DNA of 64,000 nt from Arthrobacter sp. ok362 (GCF_900102785.1 NZ_FNGC01000001.1:97916-161915); one strand, 5' to 3'; positions 22,764-31,309 are shown, numbered from the stretch's first letter. Notes: generated by a model from the sequence alone, not told the origin. Translations and numbers: made by a program.

Positions 22764-24954
22764 CGGCGGTTCCCTCAACCCGCTCTCCGGGGCCTCTAAT
22801 GCCCTGGCGGCGGAACCCTCTGCGTACCTGCGCCAGCACGCCGGGAACCCCGTGCACTGGCAGCCGTTCGGTGACGCGGCCTTCGCTGCTGCGACCGCCC
22901 TGGACGTGCCGGTGTTCCTTTCCATCGGCTATGCGGCCTGCCACTGGTGCCACGTCATGGCCCATGAGTCCTTCGAGGACCAGGACACCGCCGACTACCT
23001 GAACGCCCACTTTGTCTCCATCAAGGTGGACCGCGAAGAGCGCCCCGACGTCGACGCCGTCTACATGGCCGCCACGCAGGCGATCAGCGGCGAGGGCGGC
23101 TGGCCGATGTCCGTCTTCCTGCTGCCCGACGGCCGGGCCTTCCATGCCGGCACCTACTTCCCGCCCCGGCCCATGCCGGGCCGTCCGTCCTTCCGGCAGG
23201 TCCTTGAAGCCGTGAGCGAGGCCTGGACGGAACGCCGCGGCGCCGTCGAGGCCAACGCAGCCACCCTGGCGCGCGGCATCGCCGCGTCCCAGCCAGCCGC
23301 CGCCCTGCGCCTCGACGGGCCGCCCGAGCCCCTGGACGCCTCGCTCCTTGGCGAAGCCGTTGCCGCCCTGTCCAGCTCCGAGGACGAGGCTCACGGCGGC
23401 TTCGGTGGCGCGCCGAAGTTCCCGCCCGCGGCCGTGCTCGAATTCCTGATCCGGCACGCCGCCGTCCCGGCCGCGGCCGCCGACACCGCCGGCTCTGACA
23501 CCGCCGCCGCGGCCCGTGACATGGCCGCGCGGACCCTCGCGGCAATGTCCCGCTCGGCGTTGTTCGACCAGCTCGACGGCGGCTTCGCCCGCTATTCGGT
23601 GACCCGTGACTGGTCCGTTCCGCATTTCGAGAAAATGCTCTACGACAACGCCCAGCTGCTGCGCGTCTACGCCCACTGGGTCCGGCTGGGCGGCACGCCC
23701 GAGTATCCGGCGGCCGAGGCCGCAGGGATCGCCGGGCACACCGCCGACTGGCTCCTGGCCCGCCTCGGGCTGGCGCCTGATCCTGCAACACGCCCTGCGA
23801 CCGGCCCGGACACAGGCGTTGTGGCACTGGCGTCGTCGCTGGACGCCGATACGGTCGTCGACGGCGTGCACGCCGAAGGGGCCAGCTACCTGTGGACTCC
23901 CGAGGAGCTCGAGTCACTCCTGGGCCCGGGCGACGGCGCCGCCGTGGCGGTCCTCATGAACGTCCGAACGCCAGGCAGCGTGGGCGCCGACGGTTCGCCG
24001 CTGCATCCGGGCCGGGAGATAACCGGCGGGGACGCTGCGCTGTGGCAGCGGGTGCGCCCGCTGCTGGCGCAGGCGCGCAACGGACGGCCCCAGCCCGGCC
24101 GGGATGACAAGGTGGTGGCCGGCTGGAACGGGCTGGCCGTCGCGGCCCTCGCCGACGCCGGTGCCGTCCTGGCGCGTCCTGAGCTCGTGGCTGCCGCGGA
24201 ACGGATCGCGGCCTACCTTGAGCGCGTGCACTGGCGGCCGGCAGATGGCCCCGGCCGGCTCATGCGCGTCTCCCACGACGGAGTGGTGCGCGGAATTGGC
24301 GGCTTGCTGGAGGACTATGCCTTTTGCGCCGAGGGGATGTTCGCGCTCCACGGGATCACCGGGCACACCCGCTGGTACGAGCTCGCCGAGGCCATTCTGG
24401 ACGCCGCCTGCGGGCGGTTCGCAGCCGACGGCAGCCTGAGGGACACGGCGGGGGAATCGGTGCAGGTCACGGCCGCCCAGGGCGGCCGGGACGGTCTGGA
24501 ACTGTTCGACAGTGCCACCCCCAGCGGCGCCGCCGCGCTGGCCGGTGCCCTGGTGACCCACTCGGGCCTGTCCGGCTCTTCCGAACACCGCGCGCTGGCG
24601 GCCAACATCCTCGCCCTGCTGGTGCCCCCGCTCGCGGTCCGGGCCCCCCGAGCGGCTGGCTGGCTGCTCGCGACCGCCCAGGCCGCCCTCGCCGGTCCGA
24701 TCGAGGCCGCCGTCGCCGGGCCGGACACGCCGGAACGGGCCGCCCTGCACCGTGAGCTGCTGCTTTCGGCCAGCCCCGGGCTGGTGGTCGCGGTCCAGGA
24801 CGATGCCGCCGCCCGGCCAGTGCCGCTGCTGCGGGGCCGCGGCGCGGGCCCGGACGGCGCCCCGCAGGTGTTCCTGTGCCGCGGCATGGTCTGTGACCTT
24901 CCCACGGGTTCCGTCGAAGGGATACGGGAGCGGCTGGCTAGGATGGCCTCATGA
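22741..24954 (+). CDS. Thioredoxin-domain protein of the YyaL/SPATA20 (DUF255) family
   Basis: 737 residues. The N-terminal thioredoxin-like domain holds 'YAACHWCHVMAHESFED' (CxxC, ~64-67) and 'DREERPDVDAVYM', followed by an alpha/alpha-barrel resembling glycan epimerases ('GGFGGAPKFPP', 'DQLDGGFARYSVTRDWSVPHFEKMLYDNAQLL', 'DDKVVAGWNGLAV'). The family occurs in most life; its reaction is not established. The ATG at 22741 places the conserved N-terminus correctly; an earlier ATG at 22606 lies inside the preceding gene. The HAD gene overlaps its stop by 4 nt. Confidence 0.93.
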   Translation: MRDPETADGGSLNPLSGASNALAAEPSAYLRQHAGNPVHWQPFGDAAFAAATALDVPVFLSIGYAACHWCHVMAHESFEDQDTADYLNAHFVSIKVDREERPDVDAVYMAATQAISGEGGWPMSVFLLPDGRAFHAGTYFPPRPMPGRPSFRQVLEAVSEAWTERRGAVEANAATLARGIAASQPAAALRLDGPPEPLDASLLGEAVAALSSSEDEAHGGFGGAPKFPPAAVLEFLIRHAAVPAAAADTAGSDTAAAARDMAARTLAAMSRSALFDQLDGGFARYSVTRDWSVPHFEKMLYDNAQLLRVYAHWVRLGGTPEYPAAEAAGIAGHTADWLLARLGLAPDPATRPATGPDTGVVALASSLDADTVVDGVHAEGASYLWTPEELESLLGPGDGAAVAVLMNVRTPGSVGADGSPLHPGREITGGDAALWQRVRPLLAQARNGRPQPGRDDKVVAGWNGLAVAALADAGAVLARPELVAAAERIAAYLERVHWRPADGPGRLMRVSHDGVVRGIGGLLEDYAFCAEGMFALHGITGHTRWYELAEAILDAACGRFAADGSLRDTAGESVQVTAAQGGRDGLELFDSATPSGAAALAGALVTHSGLSGSSEHRALAANILALLVPPLAVRAPRAAGWLLATAQAALAGPIEAAVAGPDTPERAALHRELLLSASPGLVVAVQDDAAARPVPLLRGRGAGPDGAPQVFLCRGMVCDLPTGSVEGIRERLARMAS
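24939..24944 (+). promoter_or_regulatory. -10-like TAGGAT before the HAD gene
   Basis: TAGGAT-ggcctc-ATG lies inside the last codons of the previous gene, so the HAD gene may also have its own leaderless transcript. Confidence 0.35.
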
Positions 24955-25616
24955 CTGGTCAGGGCGGCTTTGAGCTGGTGGTGTTCGATTGCGACGGTGT
25001 GCTGGTTGATTCCGAGGTGATCTCCATTCGGGTGGACCAGCGCGTGCTGGCAGATCTCGGCTGGGAACTGGAACTCGATGAAATCGTGGAACGGTTCGTC
25101 GGAAAGTCCGAGGCGCACTTTGTCGCCGCCGTCGAACAACAGCTCGGTGTTCGGCTCGCCGACGGCTGGGACCGGGACTACGGGCGCTGGTACCAGGAGG
25201 CGTTTGACCGCGACCTCGAAGCGGTCGACGGCATCGAGGAGGCCCTGGGCCGGCTGTCCCTGCCCCACTGTGTCGCCTCCAGCGGCAGCCACGAAAAGAT
25301 GCACCGGACCCTGGGCAAGACCGGGCTGTTGCCCCGCTTCCAGGGCCGCATCTACAGCGCTACGGAGGTCGCTAACGGCAAACCGGCGCCTGACCTGTTC
25401 CTCCACGCCGCCGCAAGCCTCAACACCGCGCCCGGGCGGTGCGCCGTGGTCGAGGACAGCGCCTACGGCGTCCGGGCCGCCCGGGCGGCCGGAATGCATG
25501 TCTTCGCGTATGCCGGGGATGTCACCCCGGCCGCGCGCCTGGCCGGTCCCGGGACCACTGTCTTTTCAGACATGCGCCGGCTCCCCGAGCTCATCGCGGC
25601 AGGGCGGCCCGTTTAA
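24951..25616 (+). CDS. HAD-IA family phosphatase/phosphomutase-like hydrolase
   Basis: 221 residues. Motif I is FDCDGVLVDSE (~9-19, nucleophile Asp and general acid Asp), motif II is 'CVASSGSHEKM' (Ser), motif III is 'NGKPAPDLFLHAA' (Lys) and motif IV is 'CAVVEDSAYGVRAARAAGM' (Asp pair position ED). The helical cap between motifs I and II puts it in the subfamily of small-molecule phosphatases such as those for sugar phosphates; the substrate cannot be told. It overlaps the thioredoxin-domain gene by 4 nt (ATGA). Confidence 0.92.
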   Translation: MTGQGGFELVVFDCDGVLVDSEVISIRVDQRVLADLGWELELDEIVERFVGKSEAHFVAAVEQQLGVRLADGWDRDYGRWYQEAFDRDLEAVDGIEEALGRLSLPHCVASSGSHEKMHRTLGKTGLLPRFQGRIYSATEVANGKPAPDLFLHAAASLNTAPGRCAVVEDSAYGVRAARAAGMHVFAYAGDVTPAARLAGPGTTVFSDMRRLPELIAAGRPV

Positions 25617-25637
25617 GCCGAGGGCTCCGACGTCGGA

Positions 25638-25724
25638 AATTCCCCACCTTGGAAGTCGGCGCCCGGCGTGTCGGGAAGAACCGCCGGTGAGGCCCGACGT
25701 CGCTGTCTCAAAGGTGGGAAGAAT
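25638..25724 (+). repeat. 87-bp palindromic intergenic repeat, copy 1
   Basis: Begins aattccccacctt and ends caaaggtgggaagaat, so the ends are inverted repeats. It shares about 85% identity with copy 2, including the central accgccggtgaggccc. It is in a convergent gap (HAD plus-strand, hemolysin III minus-strand). Confidence 0.8.
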
Positions 25725-25784
25725 GGGCGGGGCGAAACGGCCGGAGAAAACACAGCCCGCTTGGGCCCGGGCCCTCAACGCCTG

Positions 25785-25872
25785 AATTTCCCCACCTTTG
25801 ACGTCGGCGCGCGGCGTGTCGGGCCGAACCGCCGGTGAGGCCCGGCGTCGCTGTCCCAAAGGTGGGGAGAAT
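25785..25872 (+). repeat. 88-bp palindromic intergenic repeat, copy 2
   Basis: Direct repeat of copy 1 after a 60-bp spacer. The ends ccccacctttg (25790-25800) and caaaggtgggg (25857-25867) are perfect inverted repeats, and an inner cgggcc/ggcccg pair would extend the hairpin. There is no open reading frame conserved between copies. Confidence 0.8.
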
Positions 25873-25887
25873 CTGCGCGGGCTGCCT

Positions 25888-26019
25888 GGCAGGCAGTCCG
25901 GGCCGGGGGAGTAGCGGTGGTCGGGGGCCTTGCGGCTTCGGTGAGCGTCGGCCCTTTGCCCGGCTGAGCCCAGGGCCGCCGCAGGCAGGCAGCCGGTTCG
26001 GGCCGGGGGAGCCGCGGTG
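25888..26019 (+). repeat. Second, degenerate direct repeat in the same spacer
   Basis: ggcaggcag...cgggccgggggag-t/c-agcggtg occurs at 25888-25919 and again at ~25984-26019, each followed by a 'ggtgagc..gg.ctttgcccg' string. The second copy abuts the hemolysin III stop codon. Confidence 0.6.
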
Positions 26020-26042
26020 AGCCTGGGCTTTGCCCGAAGCGG

Positions 26043-26759
26043 TCAGCTCAGGACCGCGATGGCAATGGCGATGTAGTGCGCGGCGAAGGCAAAGACCGTC
26101 AGGGCATGGAACAGTTCGTGGAAGCCGAAGTGCTTGTAACTGATGTTCGGCTTCTTCAGCGCATAGAAGACGGCCCCGGTGATGTACAGGACGCCGCCCA
26201 CGCAGATCAGCACCGCCGAGGCAACATTGGCGGCGAAGAAGTCCGGAAGGTAGAACAGCGACCCGCAGCCCAGGGCGATGTAGATCGGCACGTAGAGCCA
26301 CCGCGGGGCGTCGGTCCACAGCAGACGGAACAGCACGCCGAGGATGGCCCCGGACCAGATGACCCACAGCAGCACTTCGGCCTGCTGCCGGTCCAGCAGG
26401 GCCCAGGCGAGCGGCGTGTAGCTTCCGGCGATCACCAGCATGATGTTCGTGTGGTCCAGCCGCTTCAAGACGATCTTGACGCGCGGTGACCAGTTCCCGC
26501 GGTGATAGACGGCGCTGACGCCGAACAGCAGGACCCCGGTGACGGCATAGACGGCGCAGGCGACCTTCAGGTCCGGCGGGGCCAGGATCACCAGCACCAG
26601 CCCCGCGGCCAGCGCCAGCGGGGCGGTCACGGTGTGGATCCAGCCTCGCCATTTGGGCTTGATCATCAGCAGTTCGGCAAGCCTCACCGCGGCGTCGTCC
26701 ACCGGGGTTCCCCGCTTCGCCGGAGGCTCCGGCCGGGGCTCAAGACTGTTGCTCTCCAT
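26043..26759 (-). CDS. Hemolysin III family (PAQR/TrhA) membrane protein
   Basis: 238 residues with seven hydrophobic segments. 'HTVTAPLALAAGLVLVILA', 'GVSAVYHRGNWSP' and 'LDHTNIMLVIAGSYTPLAWALL' are family hallmarks; 'FHELFHALTVFAFAAHYIAIAIAVL' at the end carries the metal-ligand-like HxxxH. Relatives act in membrane energetics or as PAQR-type hydrolases; haemolysis is not the normal role. It is the counterpart of Rv1085c in the syntenic block. The start is preceded by TATTAT at a 6-nt gap with no ribosome site. Confidence 0.93.
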   Translation of the reverse strand: MESNSLEPRPEPPAKRGTPVDDAAVRLAELLMIKPKWRGWIHTVTAPLALAAGLVLVILAPPDLKVACAVYAVTGVLLFGVSAVYHRGNWSPRVKIVLKRLDHTNIMLVIAGSYTPLAWALLDRQQAEVLLWVIWSGAILGVLFRLLWTDAPRWLYVPIYIALGCGSLFYLPDFFAANVASAVLICVGGVLYITGAVFYALKKPNISYKHFGFHELFHALTVFAFAAHYIAIAIAVLS

Positions 26760-26765
26760 CCCGCA

Positions 26766-26771
26766 ATAATA
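26766..26771 (-). promoter_or_regulatory. -10 hexamer TATTAT, probable leaderless hemolysin III promoter
   Basis: On the minus strand TATTAT-tgcggg-ATG, no ribosome site. Confidence 0.5.
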
Positions 26772-26901
26772 ACCTACACCCTAGTAAGTTACCGATGAGT
26801 AACAAGCGTCCTGGTGCTGTTCGGTGGCGGACCTGCAGCCGGCAAGGCCCTCCGGCAGGTAGCCTAGGATGTGCACTGAACAAGTACCTCAAGGAAGCCA
26901 G

Positions 26902-27675
26902 GTGAACCTCCGGATGGAAATGCCCGGGCTCCTCTACGGCTTTTACGAGCGCAAGCTGCAGCGCTCCCTCGACCCGGAACGGATCCCCCGGCACGTCGGC
27001 GTCATGGTTGACGGGAACCGGCGCTGGGCCCGCCAGTTCAACGCCCCCACAAGCCAGGGACACCAGGCCGGTGCGGACAAGATCCACGAATTCCTCGGCT
27101 GGTGCCAGGAGCTGGGCATCAAGGTGGTCACCTTGTACATGCTTTCCACGGACAACATGAACCGCTCGGGCGAGGAACTCGACCTCCTGATGGGTATCAT
27201 CGCCAACACCCTGGACCGGCTGGATGAGGACGCCAACATCTCGGTGCACGCCATGGGCGCCCCCGAACTGCTGCCGGACTACCTCGCCGAGCGGCTGAAC
27301 AACCTTACGGCCCGCACGCCCGCGCACGAAAGGCTGCACGTCAATGTCGCCGTCGGCTACGGCGGACGGCGGGAGATTGTCGACGCCGTACGGGAACTCC
27401 TGCACGACGCCGTCGCCCGGGGGGCGGACATCGGAAAACTGGCCGATGACCTCACCGTGGATGACATCTCGCGGTTCCTCTACACCCGGGGCCAGCCGGA
27501 CCCGGACCTGGTGATCCGGACCTCCGGGGAGCAGCGGTTGTCCGGGTTCCTCATGTGGCAAAGCGCGTACAGTGAGTTCTACTTCTGCGAGGCCTTGTGG
27601 CCGGCGTTCCGCAAGGTCGACTTCCTGCGCGCCCTGCGCGATTACGCCGGCAGGCAGCGCCGCTTCGGCGCCTGA
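26902..27675 (+). CDS. uppS: Isoprenyl transferase (short-chain cis-prenyltransferase, Rv1086-like)
   Basis: Condenses isopentenyl diphosphate with an allylic diphosphate in cis. It has 257 residues. Region I is '[15 protein letters not shown]' (~32, catalytic Asp), region III is '[12 protein letters not shown]', and region V is '[30 protein letters not shown]'. Its place next to the hemolysin III gene matches M. tuberculosis Rv1086, which makes Z,E-farnesyl diphosphate rather than long polyprenols, so omega,E,Z-FPP synthesis is the better guess than undecaprenyl diphosphate. The start is GTG at 26902 after aaggaagc; an ATG at 26869 is possible but lacks a ribosome site. Confidence 0.92.
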   Translation: MNLRMEMPGLLYGFYERKLQRSLDPERIPRHVGVMVDGNRRWARQFNAPTSQGHQAGADKIHEFLGWCQELGIKVVTLYMLSTDNMNRSGEELDLLMGIIANTLDRLDEDANISVHAMGAPELLPDYLAERLNNLTARTPAHERLHVNVAVGYGGRREIVDAVRELLHDAVARGADIGKLADDLTVDDISRFLYTRGQPDPDLVIRTSGEQRLSGFLMWQSAYSEFYFCEALWPAFRKVDFLRALRDYAGRQRRFGA

Positions 27676-27802
27676 GCCGTTCACAAGGATTTCACGCGAC
27701 GGCAACAAGAATCGCCGAGCAAATAGACAGACAAACCCGCCCCCGGAGACTTACCTTTATCCCATCGGCAGCAATTCGCCGGCCGATCGGGGAGGCCAGT
27801 AC

Positions 27803-27874
27803 ATGGAGCGGATTTTCGCACCGGGTGTATGGGAGGCCGCGTCCGGCCTCCAGGCCGAGCCGCCTCACCAATAA
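27803..27874 (+). CDS. Possible 23-codon leader ORF upstream of phoH
   Basis: [20 protein letters not shown] then PHQ and stop. It is preceded by the strong ribosome site ggggagg at a good distance, unlike most chance frames here, and ends 34 bp before the PhoH start. Mycobacterial phoH2 has a small upstream gene (phoAT), but that is longer and this peptide shows no evident similarity. It could be a leader peptide, a regulator of phoH translation, or chance. Confidence 0.35.
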   Translation: MERIFAPGVWEAASGLQAEPPHQ

Positions 27875-27908
27875 CAAATCCGGGCATAGCCCCGGGGCTG
27901 GAGTCGAT

Positions 27909-29348
27909 GTGGCTAATTCTGAGCAACTGCCCGACGTCATTTCCGACCAGGGACAGAAAGCTACCTCTCGCGCCAAGCGAGCCACCTCAAAGACCGGTGC
28001 AGCGGATTCCGCCGCGGCCGGTCTTGCTGTTTCCGGGGAAGGAACAGGGAACCGGGGCACGGCCCGCAGTTTCGTGATCGATACCTCCGTGCTGCTCTCC
28101 GATCCGCGGGCCCTCCTGCGCTTCGCCGAGCACGAGGTCATCCTGCCGATCGTCGTCATCACCGAGCTCGAAGGAAAGCGCCACGACCCTGAACTGGGTT
28201 ACTTCGCGCGCAAGGCCCTCCGGCTTCTCGATGACCTGCGGCTCCAGTACGGCGGCCTGGACCGTCCCATCCCGCTTGGCCCGGACGGCGGCACGCTCAT
28301 GGTGGAGCTGAACCACATCTCCGCCGATGTGCTGCCCGCCGGCTTCCGCGGGGTGGACAACGACAGCCGCATCCTCGCGGTGGCCAAGAACCTCTCCAAC
28401 GCGGGCCGCGACGTGACGGTGGTGTCCAAGGACCTGCCGATGCGCGTCAAAGCCTCCGCCATGGGGCTGCTGGCCGACGAATACCGCAATGAACTCGTCA
28501 AGGACTCCGGCTGGACCGGCGTCGCGGAGCTCGACGCGGGCGAGGACGAGGTTGCCACCCTGTACGGGCACGAGCCGGTCTTTATCCCGGCCGCGGCCGA
28601 GATGCCGACCAACACCGGGCTGGTCCTGCTTTCCAGCCGCGGCTCGGCCCTCGGACGGGTGGGGCCGGACAAGCAGGTCCGGCTCGTGAAGGGCGACCGC
28701 GACGTCTTCGGACTCCACGGCCGCTCAGCAGAGCAGCGGCTGGCCATCGACCTCCTGATGGACCCGTCGGTCGGCATCGTGTCCCTCGGCGGCCGCGCCG
28801 GCACGGGCAAGTCCGCACTGGCCCTGTGTGCCGGGCTCGAAGCCGTCCTGGAGCGCCGGGAGCACCGCAAGGTGATCGTCTTCCGGCCCCTGTACGCGGT
28901 GGGCGGGCAGGAACTGGGCTACCTGCCCGGATCCGAAGCGGAAAAGATGAACCCCTGGGCGCAGGCCGTCTTTGACACCCTGGGCGCGCTGGTCAGCCAG
29001 GAGGTCGTGGAGGAAGTGATGGACCGGGGCATGCTTGAGGTCATGCCGCTGACCCACATCCGCGGACGCTCGCTGCACGACGCGTTCGTGATCGTCGACG
29101 AGGCGCAGTCCCTGGAGAAGAATGTGCTCCTGACAGTGATGAGCCGGATCGGGCAGAACTCGAAGATCGTCCTGACCCACGACGTCGCCCAGCGCGACAA
29201 CCTCCGGGTCGGACGGCACGACGGCGTGGCCGCCGTCGTCGAGACGCTCAAGGGACACCCGCTGTTCGGCCACGTCACCCTCACCCGTTCGGAGCGCTCG
29301 CCGATCGCGGCCCTGGTGACGGAGCTGCTGGAGGGGGCGGAAATCTAG
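27909..29348 (+). CDS. phoH2: PhoH family protein with N-terminal PIN domain (PhoH2-type)
   Basis: 479 residues. The N-terminal PIN ribonuclease domain (~55-200) contains '[18 protein letters not shown]', '[10 protein letters not shown]', '[13 protein letters not shown]' and '[14 protein letters not shown]' with the conserved acidic residues. The C-terminal PhoH ATPase (~260-475) has Walker A '[14 protein letters not shown]', '[16 protein letters not shown]' and Walker B '[26 protein letters not shown]'. PIN-PhoH proteins unwind and cleave RNA using ATP. The start is GTG at 27909, six bases after ggag. The first ~55 residues are low complexity. M. tuberculosis phoH2 (Rv1095) lies in the same chromosomal neighbourhood. 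Confidence 0.93.
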   Translation: MANSEQLPDVISDQGQKATSRAKRATSKTGAADSAAAGLAVSGEGTGNRGTARSFVIDTSVLLSDPRALLRFAEHEVILPIVVITELEGKRHDPELGYFARKALRLLDDLRLQYGGLDRPIPLGPDGGTLMVELNHISADVLPAGFRGVDNDSRILAVAKNLSNAGRDVTVVSKDLPMRVKASAMGLLADEYRNELVKDSGWTGVAELDAGEDEVATLYGHEPVFIPAAAEMPTNTGLVLLSSRGSALGRVGPDKQVRLVKGDRDVFGLHGRSAEQRLAIDLLMDPSVGIVSLGGRAGTGKSALALCAGLEAVLERREHRKVIVFRPLYAVGGQELGYLPGSEAEKMNPWAQAVFDTLGALVSQEVVEEVMDRGMLEVMPLTHIRGRSLHDAFVIVDEAQSLEKNVLLTVMSRIGQNSKIVLTHDVAQRDNLRVGRHDGVAAVVETLKGHPLFGHVTLTRSERSPIAALVTELLEGAEI

Positions 29349-29391
29349 GCGACGCTCGACTCTGCGAGGGGTCGCGGTTGGGTTTGCGGAC

Positions 29392-29443
29392 CGCGGCCTT
29401 TCGCCGTCGCTGGGTTCTCGAAACGCGGCCTTTCGCCGTCGCT
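29392..29443 (+). repeat. 20-bp direct repeat, two copies
   Basis: cgcggcctttcgccgtcgct at 29392-29411 and 29424-29443, a 32-bp period, 45 bp after the phoH stop. Confidence 0.8.
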
Positions 29444-29520
29444 TAGCGCAGAGGTCCCTGCCCAAGGCTCGCAAGCTCGCCTCGGGGCCCGCGGGACGCT
29501 GCTTACGACGCATGGTACCC

Positions 29521-29723
29521 GCTGCGGTCGCTGGGCGACCTCCGGGGTCCGATGCGCCGCGATGCGCTCCTTCGCGAAAGACCGCGTCCCGGTTGGCGAG
29601 CGTCCCACCTTGCGAAAGACCGTGTCCCGGCTGGCGAGCACCTCAACTTCGCGGGGCTGTGGTGTCCCGCTAAGGAGCGCATCGCCGACCAAAGCGAAGC
29701 GGAGGTCGCCCAGCGACCGCAGC
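29521..29723. repeat. Large nested inverted repeat in the phoH/GNAT convergent gap
   Basis: A perfect 24-bp pair (29521-29544 with 29700-29723) encloses a perfect 14-bp pair (29559-29572, gcgatgcgctcctt, with 29672-29685). The gaps between the outer and inner arms are 14 bp on both sides, so the whole forms one symmetric hairpin or cruciform with a ~99-nt apical loop. There is no terminator-like T-run. Confidence 0.9.
29574..29639 (+). repeat. 28-bp direct repeat inside the hairpin loop
   Basis: Copies at 29574-29601 and 29612-29639 differ at two positions (core gcgaaagaccg-c/t-gtcccgg). They occupy most of the apical loop of the inverted repeat. Confidence 0.8.
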
Positions 29724-29780
29724 GCAGCGACGGGAGGTGTCTAAGCGACGGCGGGACGCCGTGGGCCCGCTTGGGGGTCG

Positions 29781-30431
29781 CTACGGGTGGATGCCCAGGT
29801 ATTTTGCGGTGGCTTCGTGGCCCTTTACTTGGAGGTTCCAGTCGGGGCGTTTGAAGGTTGCGGGGGTGAGGCGGACCTTTTGGACTTCCTGCGTCTTGCC
29901 GCCCCAGGAGGCTCGGGTGACGCCGTTCAGGTCGTAGCCGAGGGAACGGGAGACGCCGAGGGACTGCTGGTTCCAGGCGGCCGCTTCGGATTCTGCGACT
30001 TCCGCGCCGAGGAAGTCGAAGGCGTAGAGGGCGACGGCGGCCCGCATCTCCTTGCCAAGGCCGCGGCCCTGGACGCTCTGGCGGAGCCAGGAGCCCGTGG
30101 TGACCGTTTTCAGGGTGGCGAAGTCCTTGGCCGCGACATCCTGGCAGCCGATGAATGCGCCCTCGTGCCAGATGCCCAGCAGGAGGGTCCAGTCCTGCTG
30201 TGTCATGCCGCCGCGGCACCGCCAGTACCACTGAGCCATGTTGATCCCGAGTTCGTGGGGCGGGGCTTCGGCCCAGGGCCTGCTGAAGGGGTTCCGGCCC
30301 GCCTCATGGATGCCGCTGGAGGCGGCGTCGACCGCGGCCGGAATGTCCTCGTCCCGGATGGGCCGCAGCTCAAGGCGCGGCGTGGTCAGGGTCAGCCCGA
30401 AAGGCGGCCAGTAGGAGGCGGGGTCGGTCAT
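29781..30431 (-). CDS. GNAT family N-acetyltransferase (RimJ/RimL-like)
   Basis: 216 residues. 'LTTPRLELRPIRDEDIPAAVDA' opens an Acetyltransf_3-type domain, and the acetyl-CoA loop is 'QSVQGRGLGKEMRAAVALYAFD' (Q/R-x-x-G-x-G) at ~130. 'AWNQQSLGVSRSLGYDLNG' is the usual late Asn/Tyr segment. Substrates in this group are protein N-termini or small amines; nothing nearby narrows it. The ATG is preceded by TAGGCT at a 6-nt gap. Convergent with phoH across a repeat-rich gap. Confidence 0.9.
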   Translation of the reverse strand: MTDPASYWPPFGLTLTTPRLELRPIRDEDIPAAVDAASSGIHEAGRNPFSRPWAEAPPHELGINMAQWYWRCRGGMTQQDWTLLLGIWHEGAFIGCQDVAAKDFATLKTVTTGSWLRQSVQGRGLGKEMRAAVALYAFDFLGAEVAESEAAAWNQQSLGVSRSLGYDLNGVTRASWGGKTQEVQKVRLTPATFKRPDWNLQVKGHEATAKYLGIHP

Positions 30432-30437
30432 CCGGGA

Positions 30438-30443
30438 AGCCTA
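30438..30443 (-). promoter_or_regulatory. -10 hexamer TAGGCT, probable leaderless GNAT promoter
   Basis: On the minus strand TAGGCT-tcccgg-ATG, no ribosome site. Confidence 0.5.
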
Positions 30444-30478
30444 ACGGTGCCGGACGGCGGACGCCAGTCACAGACCGG

Positions 30479-31309
30479 CTATTCTGCGGGAACGTCCCAG
30501 CTGATGTGGCGCCGGACGTCTGTGAGGTTCATCGATTCGGCGAGGAACAGGTCATCGAGCATGTATTCGTCGACGCCCAGGATCCTCAGCCAGTGGCCGT
30601 AGCCGTTCTGCTCATTGCCAGCCCCGGGTGCGTCCAGCCAGCGGCTGACAACGCAGACGCCCGTGCCGGCGTCAATCCTCAGCAGCGTGCGTCCGGGCCG
30701 GCAGAGCGGGGCTCCGGGGTCGGCGGGACGGTACGAGAGGTTCGGGCTGACCGTGGTTTCCAGGGCCGGCCGGCCCTCATGGTCAACTTCCGTGATGGGG
30801 CCAAGCTCCACGGCGTTGGAGTTGGGGAACTCCAGCGGGACCGGGGCATTCCCGGCGAGCTCCACCGGGTCAAGGACGGCGGCGAACCGGCCGTTTCCAA
30901 ACGACGGCTCGCCGTAGGCTGCCTCCGGGCGACGGCGCACCAGCCCGTCGTCGTCGTACACCGGGGTGACCAGATGCGGCGGCAGGAGCCAGGTCTTCCT
31001 CGTGGAACTGATATACAAGTCGCCGCGCGAATCATTGATGCCGGTGGTGCTGCCGATCACGAGTCCGCCGACCGTCTCCAGCCGCAACGCCCCGGGCCTG
31101 CGCAGCCAGCCTCTGACGAGGTCGTCGGGGGAGGCGGCGGCCGTCGGGGAACCCGCGGAAACCGTGAGCGGCCGGTCCAGGTACTCAAACCTCAGCGACT
31201 GCCACTTCCAGGGCGAGGACCGGCACAGGTTCCGGAAGGCCGCGGCCTGGTCCGCCGGACCGCGTGGCGCGACCGGCCCACGCCGGTTCGTGCTGTCCCA
31301 TGCGGCCAT
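30479..31309 (-). CDS. Protein of unknown function
   Basis: 276 residues, soluble, without signal peptide or membrane span. The N-terminus is Trp/Arg-rich (FRNLCRSSPWKWQSLRFEYLDRPL) and most of the rest is predicted beta-strand ('LRLETVGGLVIGSTTGIN', 'GDLYISSTRKTWLLPPHLVTPVYDDDG', 'RTLLRIDAGTGVCVVSRWLD'). The 'GPITEVDHEGRPALETTVSPNLSYRP' stretch is reminiscent of proteins that read out a stored modification, but no family is recognised. The second codon-pair ATG at 31309 is chosen over GTG at 31315 because TAAACT precedes it at a 6-nt gap. Confidence 0.75.
   Translation of the reverse strand: MAAWDSTNRRGPVAPRGPADQAAAFRNLCRSSPWKWQSLRFEYLDRPLTVSAGSPTAAASPDDLVRGWLRRPGALRLETVGGLVIGSTTGINDSRGDLYISSTRKTWLLPPHLVTPVYDDDGLVRRRPEAAYGEPSFGNGRFAAVLDPVELAGNAPVPLEFPNSNAVELGPITEVDHEGRPALETTVSPNLSYRPADPGAPLCRPGRTLLRIDAGTGVCVVSRWLDAPGAGNEQNGYGHWLRILGVDEYMLDDLFLAESMNLTDVRRHISWDVPAE

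Noticed and set aside
27572..27874. 100-codon open frame running through the end of uppS into the phoH leader
   Set aside because: Most of it is out of frame with uppS coding sequence; only the last 23 codons follow a ribosome site and are listed as a weak candidate.
29574..29639. 28-bp direct repeats considered as a CRISPR array
   Set aside because: Only two units, a 10-bp spacer and no cas genes; they lie in the loop of a larger inverted repeat.
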